Of a stretch of 64,000 nt of DNA, positions 1 to 12,154 are shown piece by piece. The stretch is taken from positions 467,798 through 531,797 of the forward strand of contig CM054155.1 in assembly GCA_028751875.1 (NCBI GenBank), read 5' to 3'. The translations under genes and the position numbers were made by a program. The notes below the pieces were generated by a model, which was not told the origin of the DNA, did not search any database, and saw only the letters and a program-made list of their open reading frames with translations. Each line of letters begins with the position of its first letter. Position 1 is the first letter of the stretch. This stretch comes from Rapana venosa (taxonomy: Eukaryota; Mollusca; Gastropoda; Neogastropoda; Muricidae).

Positions 1-1195
1 AGTGCAGTGCAGTAGTGTGGTGTGTGCAGTGCAGTAGTGTGGTGTGTGCAGTGCAGTAGTGTGGTGTGTGCAGTGCAGTAGTGTGGTGTGTGCAGTGCAG
101 TGCAGTAGTGTGGTGTGTGCAGTGCAGTGCAGTAGTGTGGTGTGCAGTGCAGTGCAGTAGTGTGGTGTGTGCAGTGCAGTGCAGTAGTGTGGTGTGTGCA
201 GTGCAGTGCAGTAGTGTGGTGTGTGCAGTGCAGTGCAGTAGTGTGGTGTGTGCAGTGCAGTGCAGTAGTGTGGTGTGTGCAGTGCAGTAGTGTGGTGTGT
301 GCAGTGCAGTAGTGTGGTGTGTGCAGTGCAGTAGTGTGGTGTGTGCAGTGCAGTAGTGTGGTGTGTGCAGTGCAGTGCAGTAGTGTGGTGTGTGCAGTGC
401 AGTAGTGTGGTGTGTGCAGTGCAGTAGTGTGGTGTGTGCTGTGCAGTATGTGGTGTGTGCAGTGCAGTACAGTGCAGTAGTGTGGTGTGTGCAGTGCAGT
501 AGTGTGGTGTGGTGCAGTGTAGTGTGGTGGGGTGCAGTGCAGTAGTGTGGTGTGTGGCAGTGCAGTGCAGTAGTGTGGTGTGTGCAGTGCAGGAGTGTGG
601 TGTGTGCAGTGCAGTAGTGTGGTGTGTGCAGTGCAGTGCAGTAGTGGGGTTGGTGCAGTGCAGTAGTGTGGTGTGTGCAGTGCCAGTAGTGTGGTGTGTG
701 CAGTGTGGTGTTGCAGTGCAGTAGTGTGGTGTGTGCAGTGTTGTAGTGTGGTGTGGGCAGTGCAGTATGTGTGTGTGCAGTGCAGTAGTGTGGGTGTGGT
801 GCAGTGCAGTAGTGTGGTGTGTGCAGTGCAGTAAATGTGGTGTGGTGTGCAGTAGTGTGGTGTGTTGCAGTAGTGTGGGGTGTCTGTGCAAGTAGTGTGG
901 TGTGCAGTGCAGTAGTGTGGTGTGTGCTGTGCAGTAGTGTGGTGTGTGCAGAGTAGTAGTGTGGTGTGTGCAGTGCAGTAGTGTGGTGTGGCAGTGTAGT
1001 AGTGTGTGTTGCAGTGCAGTATGTGGGGTGTGCAGTGCATGCAGTGCAGTAGTGGTGTGTGCAGTGCAGTGCAGTATGGTGTGTGTGCAGTGTAGTAGTG
1101 TGTGTGGTGCAGTGGCAGTAGTGGATGTGTGCAGTGCAGTAGTGTGGTGTGTGCAGTGTAGTAGTGTGGTGTGTGCTGTGCAGTAGTGTGGTGTG
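1..1195. repeat. 22-bp GC/TG-rich minisatellite, start of window
   Basis: Tandem copies of a unit close to gtgcagtgcagtagtgtggt plus gt, in which the gcagt sub-repeat occurs two or three times per unit. The first 450 bases are nearly perfect and the copies become irregular after about 750. Open frames here come only from the absence of stops in the repeat and are not genes. The array probably continues beyond the left edge of the window. Confidence 0.95.
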
Positions 1196-2562
1196 AGTGG
1201 TGGTACACCACTGTGGTGCTTTGTTACTGTGCTGTCGGATCATTGGATCCTCACTGCTTCGGTGACTGTATGGAGAGCGAAATGAGGAAGCCATTGTGTC
1301 AGGCAATGCATCATTGTTGTATAATCTGAACCAGAACTGGCTTAGTTGAAGTGGACACAGTCATGTGACACTGCAAGAGACAGTTCTGTTCACAGTGTCC
1401 AGTGATATATATCAAGAACTGTGGCAGTTGGTTGGGTTGTAAACAGCAGATCATTTCACCCAGCCGGAACATGTCATGTCATGTTGGAGGTCTGACGTCA
1501 CTGACTGCCTGTGGACTGTGGAACCAGCTGTGTATCTGTAGGCAGGTGACAGAAATGACTCCTGAAGATGTTTGTGGAAGCTTCAACCCAGTTCGAAATG
1601 TACTTTTCCTTTACTGGTGGGTGGCTGCAGAAGTGTGGACTTTTCTGCACTGTGTGTGTGCTGATGTGGTCTGTATTCCAACCTTTAGAAAGTGGGCCTC
1701 CACAGCATGCATCGCTTTTAAATACGTGTGAATGAACAGTCTGACAGAGCATGTTAATGCTGATGTTAACTTTGATTGTACCATATGTTAATATTAACTT
1801 TGATTGTACCTTATGTTGATGTTAACTACAGGTGGAATGAGGTGTTATGATTTTAACGTAGCAAACTGCTTGTGAAAGATGTTTCAGTATTGTCAGGATG
1901 CACTTCTTGTAATTTACACATGTGCAGATCTTGGCGCTGCACATTGTTTTTCTGTTGACTTCATTCCTGGGTTTCAACACAACCCTGTTGGCAATGAGAA
2001 ACATGACCGAACAGTATGAACAATGCGTATTGCCGTTATTGGAGGAAGACAGTGAGTGGAAAAGTGACAGAGAGCAAAGAGAGAGAGAGAGAAAGAGTTC
2101 CATTTGTCATCCATGTTCAGTGACTGGCAGACCTTTTTTCCTCCTCCCAAAACAACCCTGTTCAGGCTTGGCATTGCAGAAAAGAATGTTTATTGTGTAA
2201 GTATATTCATGACCGTCATCATGATATTGCTAGATAATGGTGCTAGAAGAAGTTATTAATCGGGACAACAGTAGTCAGAAAATGGCCTTTCAGCAGTATT
2301 ATTGTGTTGAGAAAAAAATTATACCTCATCAGCTTTGAAAACTATAGCAGAACAGAGGCCTGCCTGTCAGAGTTATGTTTCTACCCCCAGTAACAAACTG
2401 TGCAAAGCAGATCAGGATTTTTTGGGTCTCATATTTTTCATGTTTCATGACTGTGTTGTTGGTGCCTACAGCTGAGTGTAAATGCTACATGATAATACAA
2501 TTTATGGCAGTGGTTGACAGTGTGTGTAAAGAAGCTCATAGTGACATGGACAGTGCTTAAAA
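1196..2562. other. non-coding interval, no gene recognised
   Basis: Unique A/T-rich sequence between the first minisatellite and the mariner left end. A short imperfect duplication (taatattaactttgattgtacc type) lies around 1752-1825 and a short GA tract around 2080-2095. The short open frames here show no recognisable protein family. No splice-bounded exon was identified, but a small exon cannot be excluded. Confidence 0.6.
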
Positions 2563-2589
2563 TATGAGGGTGCTTTCCAGTAAAATGAG

Positions 2590-3287
2590 ACCACCTTTAA
2601 ATGGCCTGTAAAAGCATTTACAGAGGAAAATGGCAGAAAACAACACAAAAGCTGTCAGAGTATGATGTGTTTCTGGTCCCAATTCTGTCAGTCTCCTTCA
2701 TGCGGTCTTTCTATTCTGATACATTTTGGCAAGGCTCTGTCAGACTCTGAGGAGAAAAATGGCAAAGAAACTAATGCTTTGTTGTTTTTCTTAAACTAAA
2801 GATTGCCCAGCTTACATCAAGATATGTGTGGCACTTGGCAAGAGTGCATCAGATATACTTGCTGAACGTACAGCAGTTAGACACTTTCTACTTCTTTGAA
2901 AGCATATAAAAGAGTTTAAAAAAATTTTTTTTAAAGCAGCTGTGTTTAGATGCATAAAGCATTTCACAAATGGTCAGTCAAGCATTGAAAATAACAGGGG
3001 GGACTGTGAAAATCCAAGAAATGTAATGAGAAATTGGTTTCCATGGGGATGGTGGAAGAAGACTGTAGAGTTTGCCTGGAAGAATTTTCTGATTGTGTTG
3101 CTAGTCATTTGTTGACCATGTCTAAGATACTAAGATACTAAACCTTGGGTACAGGACAGTATCATTCAGATAGGTCCTGCATGTTTTGTTGTATCAAAAT
3201 AAGGGGGACGAGTACATTTCTGCAAATGTATGCTGAACATTTACAAAAATGGTGATCCCATGAGGCTGGATGAAATTGTCACAGGTA
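2590..3287 (+). pseudogene. mariner transposase, N-terminal half (broken)
   Basis: Reading across frames gives a helix-turn-helix-like part (KICVALGKSASD; CIKHFTNGQSSIENN), which resembles the mariner N-terminal DNA-binding region. It is followed by a segment ending IYKNGDPMRLDEIVTG near 3280. In mariner transposases IVTGDE(S/T)W carries the first catalytic aspartate. The sequence stops at IVTG because a LINE is inserted there. Several frame breaks and stops mean no product is expected. Confidence 0.65.
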
Positions 3288-5872
3288 AGGTAACTTTAAT
3301 TTTCACTTCGACAACCAATCTTCTCCTGATGTCAAGCGTCTTTCTCTTTCTTTGTCAAATCACTCTCTCTCCCAGCTGGTGAATGAAGCAGCACACAGAT
3401 CAGGTCATATCTTAGACTGTCTCATCACTGATGTTTCACAAGATCTTGTCACCTCTATCTCCGTCACTGACCAACTGCTTTCTGATCATTCTGCCATTCT
3501 TTTCTTCCTTAACATTGCAAAACCTTTCAAAAAGAAGAAGTGCATCACCCGTCATAACCTCAAGGCTATTGACATTCAAACTTTCTCTTCCCAAGCTGCT
3601 GAACGCCTATCACAAATCCCTGAAGACACTGACCCTTCTAAACATTATAACGCTATTCTCAGCCAACTGCTTGATGAGCATGCACCTCCCACTGACCATA
3701 TTCTGCCTGATACTAGTGATAGGCCTTTCGCCCCATGGTACACCCATGATATCCTGGTGGCAAAGCGCAAACGCCGACAACTAGAAAGGCAGTGGCGAAA
3801 AACAAAAACTGAAATAAACAAAGAGCTCTTTCAAAAACAAACCAACAAAGTAAAAACATTAATCCACTCTGCCAAGACAAACTACTACTCTGCTCAAGTT
3901 CTCAATGCAACATCCATGAAATCTCTTTTTTCCCTCACCTCAACTCTTCTTGGATCTGCAAAGACAAGCCCTCTGCCTACTGTTCACAGTCACTCTGAAC
4001 TTCCTGATATATTTTCTTCGTTCTTTTCAAAGTCTGTAACAGTCACTCCAGACTGGATCAGACTCCCTTCCAACCTGTACCTCCTGATCCCCAATTCACT
4101 GGCACTCCTCTCCTTTCCTTTCAGCCAAAAAGTGAGGAAGAAATCAGGAAAATTCTAAATGAAATGACCATAAAATCATGTGATCTTGACCCTATGCCTG
4201 CTTCTCTTTTCACGCAGTGTCTTCCGCAGCTTATACCAACTATCACGAAGATTGTAAACTCATTTCTTCTTTCGGGAATTTTTCCATCAGAACTCAAAAC
4301 TGCAATAGTTACACCTCTACTCAAAAAGCACGACCTCGACCCTAACATACTGAAAAATTACAGACCTGTTTCTAACCTACCTTTCATCTCCAAAGTCCTT
4401 GAAAAAGTAGTTCTGAAACAACTCAACAGCCATCTTCATTCAAATAGTCTCCTTCCCGCATTTCAGTCTGCCTATCGCGTCAACCACAGCACGGAAACCA
4501 CCCTAGTCCATACGTTAAACACGCTTCTAAACGCTTCGACTCAGGAAAATCTCCCTTCTCACTCTTCTCGACTTATCTGCAGCATTTGACACTATAGATC
4601 ACTCTATCCTTCTCTCCCATCTCCAAAAAATGTTTGGTATCAAAGATGCAGCCCTTACCTGGTTTATTTCATACCTCACTGACCGATTCCAGACAGTCAC
4701 AGTAAACAAAATTCGATCAATTCCTGCAAAACTGGAATGTGGAGTCCCACAAGGATCAGTTCTGGGCCCTGTCCTGTTCACTCTCTACACTGTTCCACTC
4801 TCATACATAGCAAACCGTCACCAGATCAACCATAATTTCTACGCTGATGACTCTCAGATTCAAAGCAGTGACACTCCTGAAAATCTGCCTTCTCTCTTGT
4901 CAAATATGTCACTTTGCCTTCAAGACATTCAAAACTGGATGACACAAAACAAGTTACAGCTAAATGCAGATAAAACCGAAGCCATGATTATAGGGACCAA
5001 ACACAAACTCTCTTCATCACAACAGATTCAATAGAATTTGGCAGTACATCAGTTCCGCTATCCACTGCAGTTAAGTATCTAGGTGTTGTTATTGACAACA
5101 CACTCTCTATGCAAAAATTCATCACCCAGACCTGCCAGTCCTGCTACTATCAATTACGGCATATAAGTGCAATCCAAAAGTACCTGTCCACTGATGCAAC
5201 ATCCAAACTTGTCACATCTCTTATTCTTTCACGTCTGGACTATTGTAATTCTCTTTTGGCTGGTCTGCCAGCATCATCTATCCACTCCCTTCAACGCATA
5301 CAAAACTCTACAGCTCGATTAGTCCTCAAAAAGAAAAAATCTGAGCATATTACTCCACTCCTGCAATCTCTCCACTGGTTGCCTATGCCACAGAGAGTAA
5401 AGTACAAGATCAGTACCTTCTGTTACAAGTGTCTCCACAAAACAGCACCCTCCTACCTCTGTGAATGTCTTCACCTGTACACTCCTCGTTCCCTCCGCTT
5501 TGCTGCAGATACCTTGGGCTTACGAATACCTAGATTCAACCAATCCACTGTTGGCCGTCGCTCTTTCTCTATTTCTGGTCCATCAATCTGGAATGACCTC
5601 CCTCTCTCCCTTCGTGAAAAGCCTACTTACGACAGCTTTAAATCCAGCCTCAAAACATACCTATTTCAAACCTAAGATTTTTCCCTCTTGTTTCATCTCA
5701 TATCTGTCCCTGCCTTTAAAAGCCAAAATTCCATCACCCTGCTGAAATGTACAACCTGTATGTGTGCGTACATTTGAATTTGTTAGAATATTGTTAGTCA
5801 TTGTTGGTTGCTTGTGTGGGAGCGGATTGAATTGAAGCGCTCTTATTTGTAATTGAAAGATATCATCATCAT
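3288..5872 (+). mobile_element. L2/CR1-like LINE, 5'-truncated, nested in mariner
   Basis: Non-LTR retrotransposon remnant. It begins inside the endonuclease (NFNFHFDNQ at about 3290, resembling the GDFN motif; LSDHSA at about 3481). A linker follows, then the reverse transcriptase: LKNYRPVSNLPFISKVLEK (about 4349), QSAYRVNHSTETT, LECGVPQGSVLGPVLF (4733) and the catalytic YADDSQ (4844). The C-terminal region SRLDYCNSLLAGLP, LHWLPMPQRVKYKI and PSIWNDLPLSLRE (5230-5670) is typical of the CR1/L2 group. The open frames 3352-4158, 4164-4589, 4630-5034 and 5109-5675 are in different frames, so the copy is dead. The 3' end runs into (ATC)n at 5869-5887. Confidence 0.85.
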
Positions 5873-8551
5873 CATCATCATCATTATCAGTCCTGTGACC
5901 TTGGCGGTCGTGGAGGAGACATGAAAGACGATGCCGTGGTAAGCCTCCTCCATCCATCTCGGTCCTCGGCTCTGCGCAGTAGTGCCAAGTCATTCATCCT
6001 GGTCCATTCTCTGACGTTGTCCATCCATAACTTGTTCTGTCTTCCCCTCTTTCTGCCACCTTCGAGTGTTCCCTGCAGTACTGTTTTTGGCAGAGTGTTG
6101 TGGCGGGTGACGTGGCCAAACCATGTCAGCTTTTACTTCTTGACGATGGTGAGAAGGGGTTCCTGTGGACCTGCCAGCCGTGTTATTTGGCTCTTGACAA
6201 ATCCATTGGTCTTTCGTTCTCTCCAGGATATGCCCAGCAGTTTTCTATGGCATTTTGTTTCAAATGACTGGATTCGCTTTGCTGTTTCAGCAGTCAATGT
6301 CCAGGTTTCACTTCCGTACAGCAGGATAGTTTGAATTAGGGCTTTGTAGAGCTTTAGTTTGATTTGGGAAACTGATCTCTTTACTTTTCCATGTGGTGGT
6401 GAGTTTTGTCATGGAAGATGTTGCCATGGCTATTCTGACTTTGATTTCTGTCATCGATCGCCTGTCCTTTGTGAGTGTAGCGCCAAGGTATTTAAAAGCG
6501 TCTACCTCCTCCAGTTGCTGGCCGTTCATGTAAATTTTAGCAGTGGCGTTGCTTGTGCTGTTCACAAGTACTTTACTTTTCTCCGAGCTCACCTCCATCC
6601 CATATGCTCCAGCTCTGTTCTCAAGTCTGGTCGTAAGATTTTGCAGCTCTGTGTTACTTCCGCCCATGAGGTCAATGTCATCGGCAAACCGCAAGTTGTT
6701 GAGGGGTCTGCCGCCAATGGAGATGGTAGAGTGGAAGTCATGGAGGGTCTCTCTCATAATGTTTTCCAAGAACAGATTAAACAGGACTGGAGATAACAGG
6801 CATCCTTGTCGGACCCCAACTGTGGTTTTGAAGTAGTCTCCGACAATTGTTCAGAAGGACTGCACTGCTTGCGGTGTTGTATAGTGCTTGAATGGTTTGC
6901 ACTAGTCCTTCTTCAATGCCAAACATTCTGAGGACCTGCCACAGGCCTTCGTGCCATACTCTGTCGAAAGCCTTCTTGAAGTCGATGAAGTTGTGGAACA
7001 GGTCTCTGATGTTGAAGATGTTTTTCCATCAGGATGTAGCAGTTAAAAATCTATTCAATTGTGCTCCAGCCTGCCCTGAACCCAGCTTGTTCCTCTGCAA
7101 GGTGTTCTTCTGCCTCCTTGAGTCGATTCAAAATAACATTGAACATGATCTTGCTGGCGTAGCTGATGAGGCTGATTATTCTATAGTTTTGGCATTGGCG
7201 TAAATTCCCCTTCTTGGGCAGAGGTATGATGAGTGATTGTGTCCGTTCTGTTGGCCACTGTTTTGTCTCCCAAATCTTCTGACAGATAGCTGTAACATGT
7301 GTGATAACTGTTTTGCCACCATGCTTGAGCAGCTCTACTGGTATGTTGTCTGCTCCTGGGGACTTTCCTACTGGTAAACTGCGGATGGCTTCTTCCACTT
7401 CTTCCCTCAGTATAGGTAATGGCGAGGGTACTCTTGATGTTGCTGCTTTCTCTTCTATTATGCTCTTGTCAGGTTGGATTGGGTAGTTGTATAGTTCTTG
7501 ACAGTACTCAGACCACCTGTTCAATGCAGCTGAGCTTTCTGTGAGGAGGTTTCCGGAGCTGTCTTTATGCCTTTCTACTTTTGCCCACTTTCATGCTTTT
7601 TTCGATCTCATCACATTGATCACTGATCCACTTCTCTCTGGCCTTTAACATTGACTTCTTCACAAGATTGTTGGCCTCCCGGTATTCTTTAGGGTTGGAA
7701 GACCTGGTTGGTTTCAGTGCTCTTCTTGTATCGCAGAGGTCCAAGATGTCATTGGTGGTCCATGGCTGGTGTTTATTCCTCTGACGACCGAGTACCTCCT
7801 CTGCTGTTTCTCGGACTGCCTCATTAAAGTTGTTGGTGAGGTCATTGATGTCATTGTCCAGGAGGGTTAATGCCGCAAAACGTCCGCCAAGCTTAGCTTG
7901 GAAGATCTCCTTGACATCTGGATCTTTCAGTTTGTCCACGTCAAATTTGATACGTGGGTTTGCAGGCTGTTTATTTTTCTTCAGCTTCATTTTGAATACC
8001 AGCAGCACAAGGTCGTGGTCGCTGCCTATGTCAGCTCCAGGGTAGGTTCTTGTTCTGGCTCTGTTGATGCTGGATTTGAAGTGCCGTGGTGGTCCTCCTT
8101 GACTGCTTGTGGGGATAGAGGGTATTGGCAATGGTAAGTCTGTGGGTGCAGGAAAACTCCAGCAGACGTAGTCCCCTGTCGCTGGTCTCTCCAGTTCCAA
8201 ACTGACCAACTGTTCTGGCCCATTGGTTGTAAGAGTCAGGACCTACTTTGGCGTTAAAATCCCCTTGAATGATGATGATGTCTTTCTTGGGTATCTTCAT
8301 AATGGTCTCTTCAAGTTCTTCGTAAAATTCTTCTACTTCTTCATCTGCATGGTCAGATGATGGTGCATAGATTTGTATGATGGTGATGTTCTTGGGCTTG
8401 GCCGACACCCGGATGCTGATAATCCTGCTGGAAGCCGGTGTACAGCTGATAATGCACCCCACTACTTCCTTTCTGACAATAAATGCCACTCCATGTTGGT
8501 GATGTTTCTCTTGACCACTGTACCAGATCTTGTTGCCTATAAATTCCATAT
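5873..8551 (-). mobile_element. RTE-like LINE copy 1 (endonuclease plus RT), degenerate
   Basis: Minus-strand non-LTR retrotransposon. The endonuclease is read from 8549 (IIIIQGDFNAKVGPDS; then GADIGSDHDLVLL near 8030-7990). A linker follows (QPWTTNDILDLCDTRRALK), and the reverse transcriptase starts near 7524 (SPGADNIPVELLKHGGK, EEQAGFRAG, catalytic FADDIDLM near 6690). The 3' end is (GAT)n at 5869-5887. Around 8060-8130 a deletion of a few dozen bases joins RRTT directly to the KSSINRART segment in another frame and removes the expected NQIDYI-type endonuclease motif. The RT is also frame-broken. The copy is very similar to copy 2 at 53494-55125. Assignment to RTE rather than a neighbouring clade is by motif order only. 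Confidence 0.85.
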
Positions 8552-8566
8552 ATTATTATTATTATT

Positions 8567-9231
8567 AATGAGACCTAGGTGCACGTGTATCAACACCCCC
8601 AAAAGTCCCATAACAAAGTGTGGGTTTGGAAAGGTCAAAATCTGCCTCATATCGCTTGACACCAGGGGTCTCAAAAGGTGTTTTATACTGTCTTTTTCAA
8701 CACAAAGGGAATCATGCAGCAGAAACTTGGCAAGGAAGGACAAACGGTTATGAGCGAGTTGTACAGATTCAATTTTGTCTGACCTCAGAAGCTTTACACA
8801 GTTGCCCAACTGAACACTGGCATGAGGGGAATCAAGGTCATCCTCATCAGCTCACCTTTTTACCGATCAAAGCTTGTAAAAGGTGTCTAGAAGCAGAGAT
8901 CCTTAAAACTTTGCCACACCCTCCATACTCCCCAGACCTTGCACCTTTTCAACTATTGCCTCTTTCCCCATCTGAAGAAGCAAGTCCCTGGCATGAAGGA
9001 GTTTCAAGAGCTGAGCAGCCTTGGGAACAGTGGTTTCCCAGTGTCTGGCACACAGTCATACCCAGAGAGGCAGGCTACACATCAGCATTTCGACAATGGA
9101 TTGAATGAATGCAAAAGTGTATTGCAAGAGGGGGTGAATACTTTGAGAAGATGACATAAACAGATTTGATCACCATTGAGAGTGTTTGACTGAAAAATGA
9201 ATTGGTCTCAGTTTACCAGAAAGTGCCCTTA
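8567..9231 (+). pseudogene. mariner transposase, C-terminal half (broken)
   Basis: Starts at WVHVYQHPQKSHNKVWVWKG (8577), the continuation of the IVTGDE..W motif that ends at 3287. It then runs through several frames to HPPYSPDLAPF (about 8920-8950; the second and third catalytic acid region), HLKKQVPGMKEFQ and CKSVLQEG, ending at the right inverted repeat. Stops and frame changes show it is a pseudogene. Confidence 0.8.
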
Positions 9232-9760
9232 TAAGTGTGAAGTGTTGGGTTACAAAAGCTGTTCACTGCCTCATCCATCATAGTAACATCATTTGTGACC
9301 AGGCTTTGCACAGGTGGGAAGTGCCCCATGAAGTTTCCATTGTATGTTACCTAAAGCTGTTCACTGCCGCTTCCTGTTTCTCTGAAGCATGTGGAAATGG
9401 GAAGTAGGTTTTAAATGTAAAAAAATTTTAAGTTTTTAAATAGCATATGATACCCTTTTCTCAAAGTGATCATAAATTTGTTGTTGTTTTTTAATGTGAT
9501 GCCCTGTTCTCTAAATGATCATAAAGTAAAACCAAAAAGTGTGATGCCCTGTTCCTATATTGATCATAAAGTAAAGGGGAAAAAGTATGTGCTGCACTGT
9601 TCACTAAGTCATCCATCCTGATGTGGATGTTGACACTGTTACAAAAGTGAAGTATGCACATAACAAAACACAAATGGCATTGTTGTTGCTCATGTAATGT
9701 GACATCCTGGTGTGTAGCCTGCCAATGACACTGAGCATCTCGTCTTGTCTTGTCTTTCAG
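9232..9760. other. non-coding interval upstream of BEN exon
   Basis: Probably intron sequence ahead of the BEN-domain exon. It contains an imperfect triplication of about 50 bp (gatgccctgttc ... tgatcataaagt) at roughly 9440-9590 and two copies of aagctgttcactgcc. The pyrimidine-rich end (cttgtcttgtctttcag, 9744-9760) is a good 3' splice site. No coding sequence was recognised. Confidence 0.6.
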
Positions 9761-12154
9761 AGCCCTACCCCCAACCTGAATGCTGCTGCAGACTCCACGC
9801 AGCCCCAGAGCTGTGGCACAATTGTGCAGCCAGCCACCTCCCCGCAGCAAGTCCAGACCCAGACCCAGACCCAGACATTGCAGCAGCTAACACCACAGCA
9901 GCAGCAGCAGCTACAGCAGCAGCAGCTACAGCAGCAGCAGCAGCAGCAGATCGTCACTGCGGGTGGGGAACCGCTGCAGTACATGCAGTTGACAGACGAC
10001 ATTCGCGACAGTCTGGACATCCTGTCCCCGGAGCAGAAAAGCTCGGAGTACTACAGCGGGGAGTTCCAGGGTGGGGAGTTCAGCGAGGGCAAGCCTCTGG
10101 CCGACCTGCTGCTGAGTCAGAACATGGTGGGCTACAACCAGGACGGCACGCTGCTGTCCCAGGGGGGCGCGGTGCTGGGCACCAGCCAGATGATCGCCCA
10201 GGCCTACAACCAGGCCCAGCAGCTCTCCACCACCTCCCTCAGCCAGCACCAGCTTCTGGCCTCGGGTCTGGCTGGTCAGGTTGGTGGCCAGATGGGCATC
10301 ACCATCATCCCTGCCCCCACCCAGGAAGGGCAGACCACCCTGCAGGATGCCCAGACCACCGTCATCACTGATGAGTCTCAGACAGCAGGAACCATTCAAA
10401 CCATCAACGGAGCCACCTACGCAGGCAACATGGTGGGGTCCTCCCAGGCAGGAGGGTCGTCCATCTCTGCCTTTTCACTCGGCCAGAACGTCATCATCGC
10501 TTCTCCAGGAACCCCCCAGCAGGCCGGCAACTTCATCTTCACCTCTACGGGTCAGGTGGCCAGTGGTATGGGTCAGAACATCGTCATCGCTGCCCCGGGC
10601 CAACAAGGGGGCTACATCGTCAAACAGGAGACACAGGAGGAGCTGGCTCAGACCTTGGTGCTAGCCTCCCAGAATCCACAGACGGCATTAGGGCCCAATG
10701 TCATCATGACCCCTCCTCCACACCCCAGTCAGCGACACTCAGTGATGGCACCAACGTAGTTCTCGCTCACCCTCCCCTCTCTGCTACCCCCACCTCTGAC
10801 AGCTCTACAGGGGGCAAAGCGGTGACAGTCACCTCAAAGACGCTGATGGGAGGTATTCCTGCCCCTGGAGGTGCCCTGCAGACCCAGAGTGGCATGCAGT
10901 CCATGTCTCTGGTGCTGCCCCCAGGCACCTTCCTGCCTCAGCTGCAGAGTGTGGGCACCTCCGCCACAGGCACGGCAGCCACTCCCGGCCTGGTGCAGCT
11001 GGGGGTGAAGGTGGACAAGATGATGATTTTGATGCAGGACACCGTGCGAGCCGTTGCCGATCTGAACAAGCACCTGGACCGCATTGAGGGACAGATGGCT
11101 GCCAGCCCATCCTCCAGCAAATCCAAGAAGAGCAAAAGCTCCTCCACCTCCACCACCTCCACCACCACAGCCACATCAGCATCATCATCCACCATGGCCA
11201 CGTCCACACCTTCCGCCAGTCCAGGTCCTTCTAAAAATGAACTGAAAGCAGCGCTGGCTGATTACTTGACTATCACAGACTTCAACAACAAAGATGAACT
11301 GAAGCGGGAAGAGTCATCCTCAGACTTTATTCATCCCTGTGGGCACGGTCAGTTTGCCGATCCAGGCAGACTCCAGTCCAGGTGGGGGGGAGACGGCCAC
11401 GTCCACCGTCTCTGAGGTCACTGACCAGAACCTCCTGGTTTTGGACACAGGAGCCGCTGTTCCCATGGAAACAGGCACTGAAGTGGCGCGGACAGATGTT
11501 GCAGCTCCGGACAGCCAGAGTGGCATCGCGGTGACCATCTATGACACGGAAGGAGCCACGTATGAACTGGGACCAGACAGCAGCAAGGACACAGCTGCCA
11601 CGCGCTTCACCACCGTCTCCCAGAACCCCAAGACGGTGATTGTGGACCCCAAGTTCTGGGACATGCTGGTGGAGGATTTCCAGAAGAACATGACCTCCAA
11701 GCAGATCATGTCAGCTCTGGCCAACATCCGGCGCCCACTGGTACGCAACATGGGCAACAATGAAATCAGCATCTGTTCCTCTGTGTTGAAGGAAGCAGAG
11801 GAAGCTTGTCAAGGCCGCAGGGAGAGGCTGGCCAAAGAGCTGGTCTTCAGGATCTTCACCCTGGGTGAGGTCTATGACCGCAACGTCTCTGGCGTCTTCT
11901 ACATCAAAGGCAAGAAGATGGAGAACAAACAGAAGGCCTTGGACCCAGCCAAAATGTCTGCCATCCGTTTCTTGGTCATGCGATACCCGCCCTCAGTGCT
12001 GGACAACCCTCGTCTGGAGAAGCTGGTGTGGAAGAACTGTGTGGACCGCATCAACGATGCGCTGCGCCGCATTTACAACTGGATCCACAAACTGGTGGAC
12101 ATCAACTCCATTCTGGACAAGCTGCCCAACCACAGCGCCCTGCACTCCTCGTAA
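9761..12154 (+). CDS. Q-rich protein with C-terminal BEN domain, terminal exon (two frame breaks)
   Basis: Likely nuclear DNA- or chromatin-binding protein. BEN domains are protein/DNA-interaction modules of transcriptional regulators; the specific role here is unknown. The exon follows a clear acceptor (tgtctttcag, ending 9760) in phase 0, so the protein's start lies in an upstream exon not identified here. Order: Q-rich tract (QTQTQTQ, then poly-Q, about 9850-9950), low-complexity G/Q/S/T region to about 10980, a short helix (KMMILMQDTVRAVADLNKHL, 11018-11077), S/T/K-rich linker, and the BEN-like domain about 11640-12110 (ISICSSVLKEA, RLAKELVFRIFTLGEV, KALDPAKMSAIRFLVMRYPP, WKNCVDRINDALRR). 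The stop is TAA at 12152-12154. The frame shifts near 10705-10712 (C-run in acccctcctcc; one missing C restores it) and near 11322-11337 (one extra base). GC-rich codon use differs from the flanks. The frame breaks are probably consensus errors, because coding quality continues on both sides. The BEN assignment is by pattern, not by search. Confidence 0.75.
9850..9950 (+). repeat. CAG-rich polyglutamine tract in BEN protein
   Basis: (ccagac)n followed by an interrupted (cag)n run within the coding exon. It encodes QTQTQTQ and then blocks of 5, 4 and 7 glutamines broken by leucines. It is likely to be length-polymorphic. Confidence 0.85.

Larger units (their letters stand above)
2565..9231 (+). 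mobile_element. mariner DNA transposon, split by nested LINEs
   Basis: A Tc1/mariner-type cut-and-paste element. The left terminal inverted repeat is 2565-2592 (starting TGAGGGTGCTTTCC) and the right is 9204-9231. Reverse-complemented, they agree at 22 of 28 positions. TA dinucleotides at 2563-2564 and 9232-9233 are the expected target duplication. Transposase-like pieces lie in 2800-3287 (an IVTG motif just before the break) and 8567-9170 (WVHVY, then HPPYSPDLAPF read across frames). That is the order found in mariner transposases. Without the insert (about 3288-8566) the element is about 1.4 kb, a usual mariner length. Many stops and frame breaks make it inactive. Membership in mariner rather than another IS630/Tc1 branch rests on the catalytic-region motif. 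Confidence 0.82.

Noticed and set aside
1402..1731. 109-residue open frame as a gene
   Set aside because: No recognisable family or splice context; an overlapping frame of similar length exists on the other strand.
8530..8552. Possible third copy of the CTATATAAATTCC retroelement tail
   Set aside because: The bases gcctataaattccat are the start of the RTE-like endonuclease reading MEFIGNKIW on the minus strand, so the likeness is coincidental.
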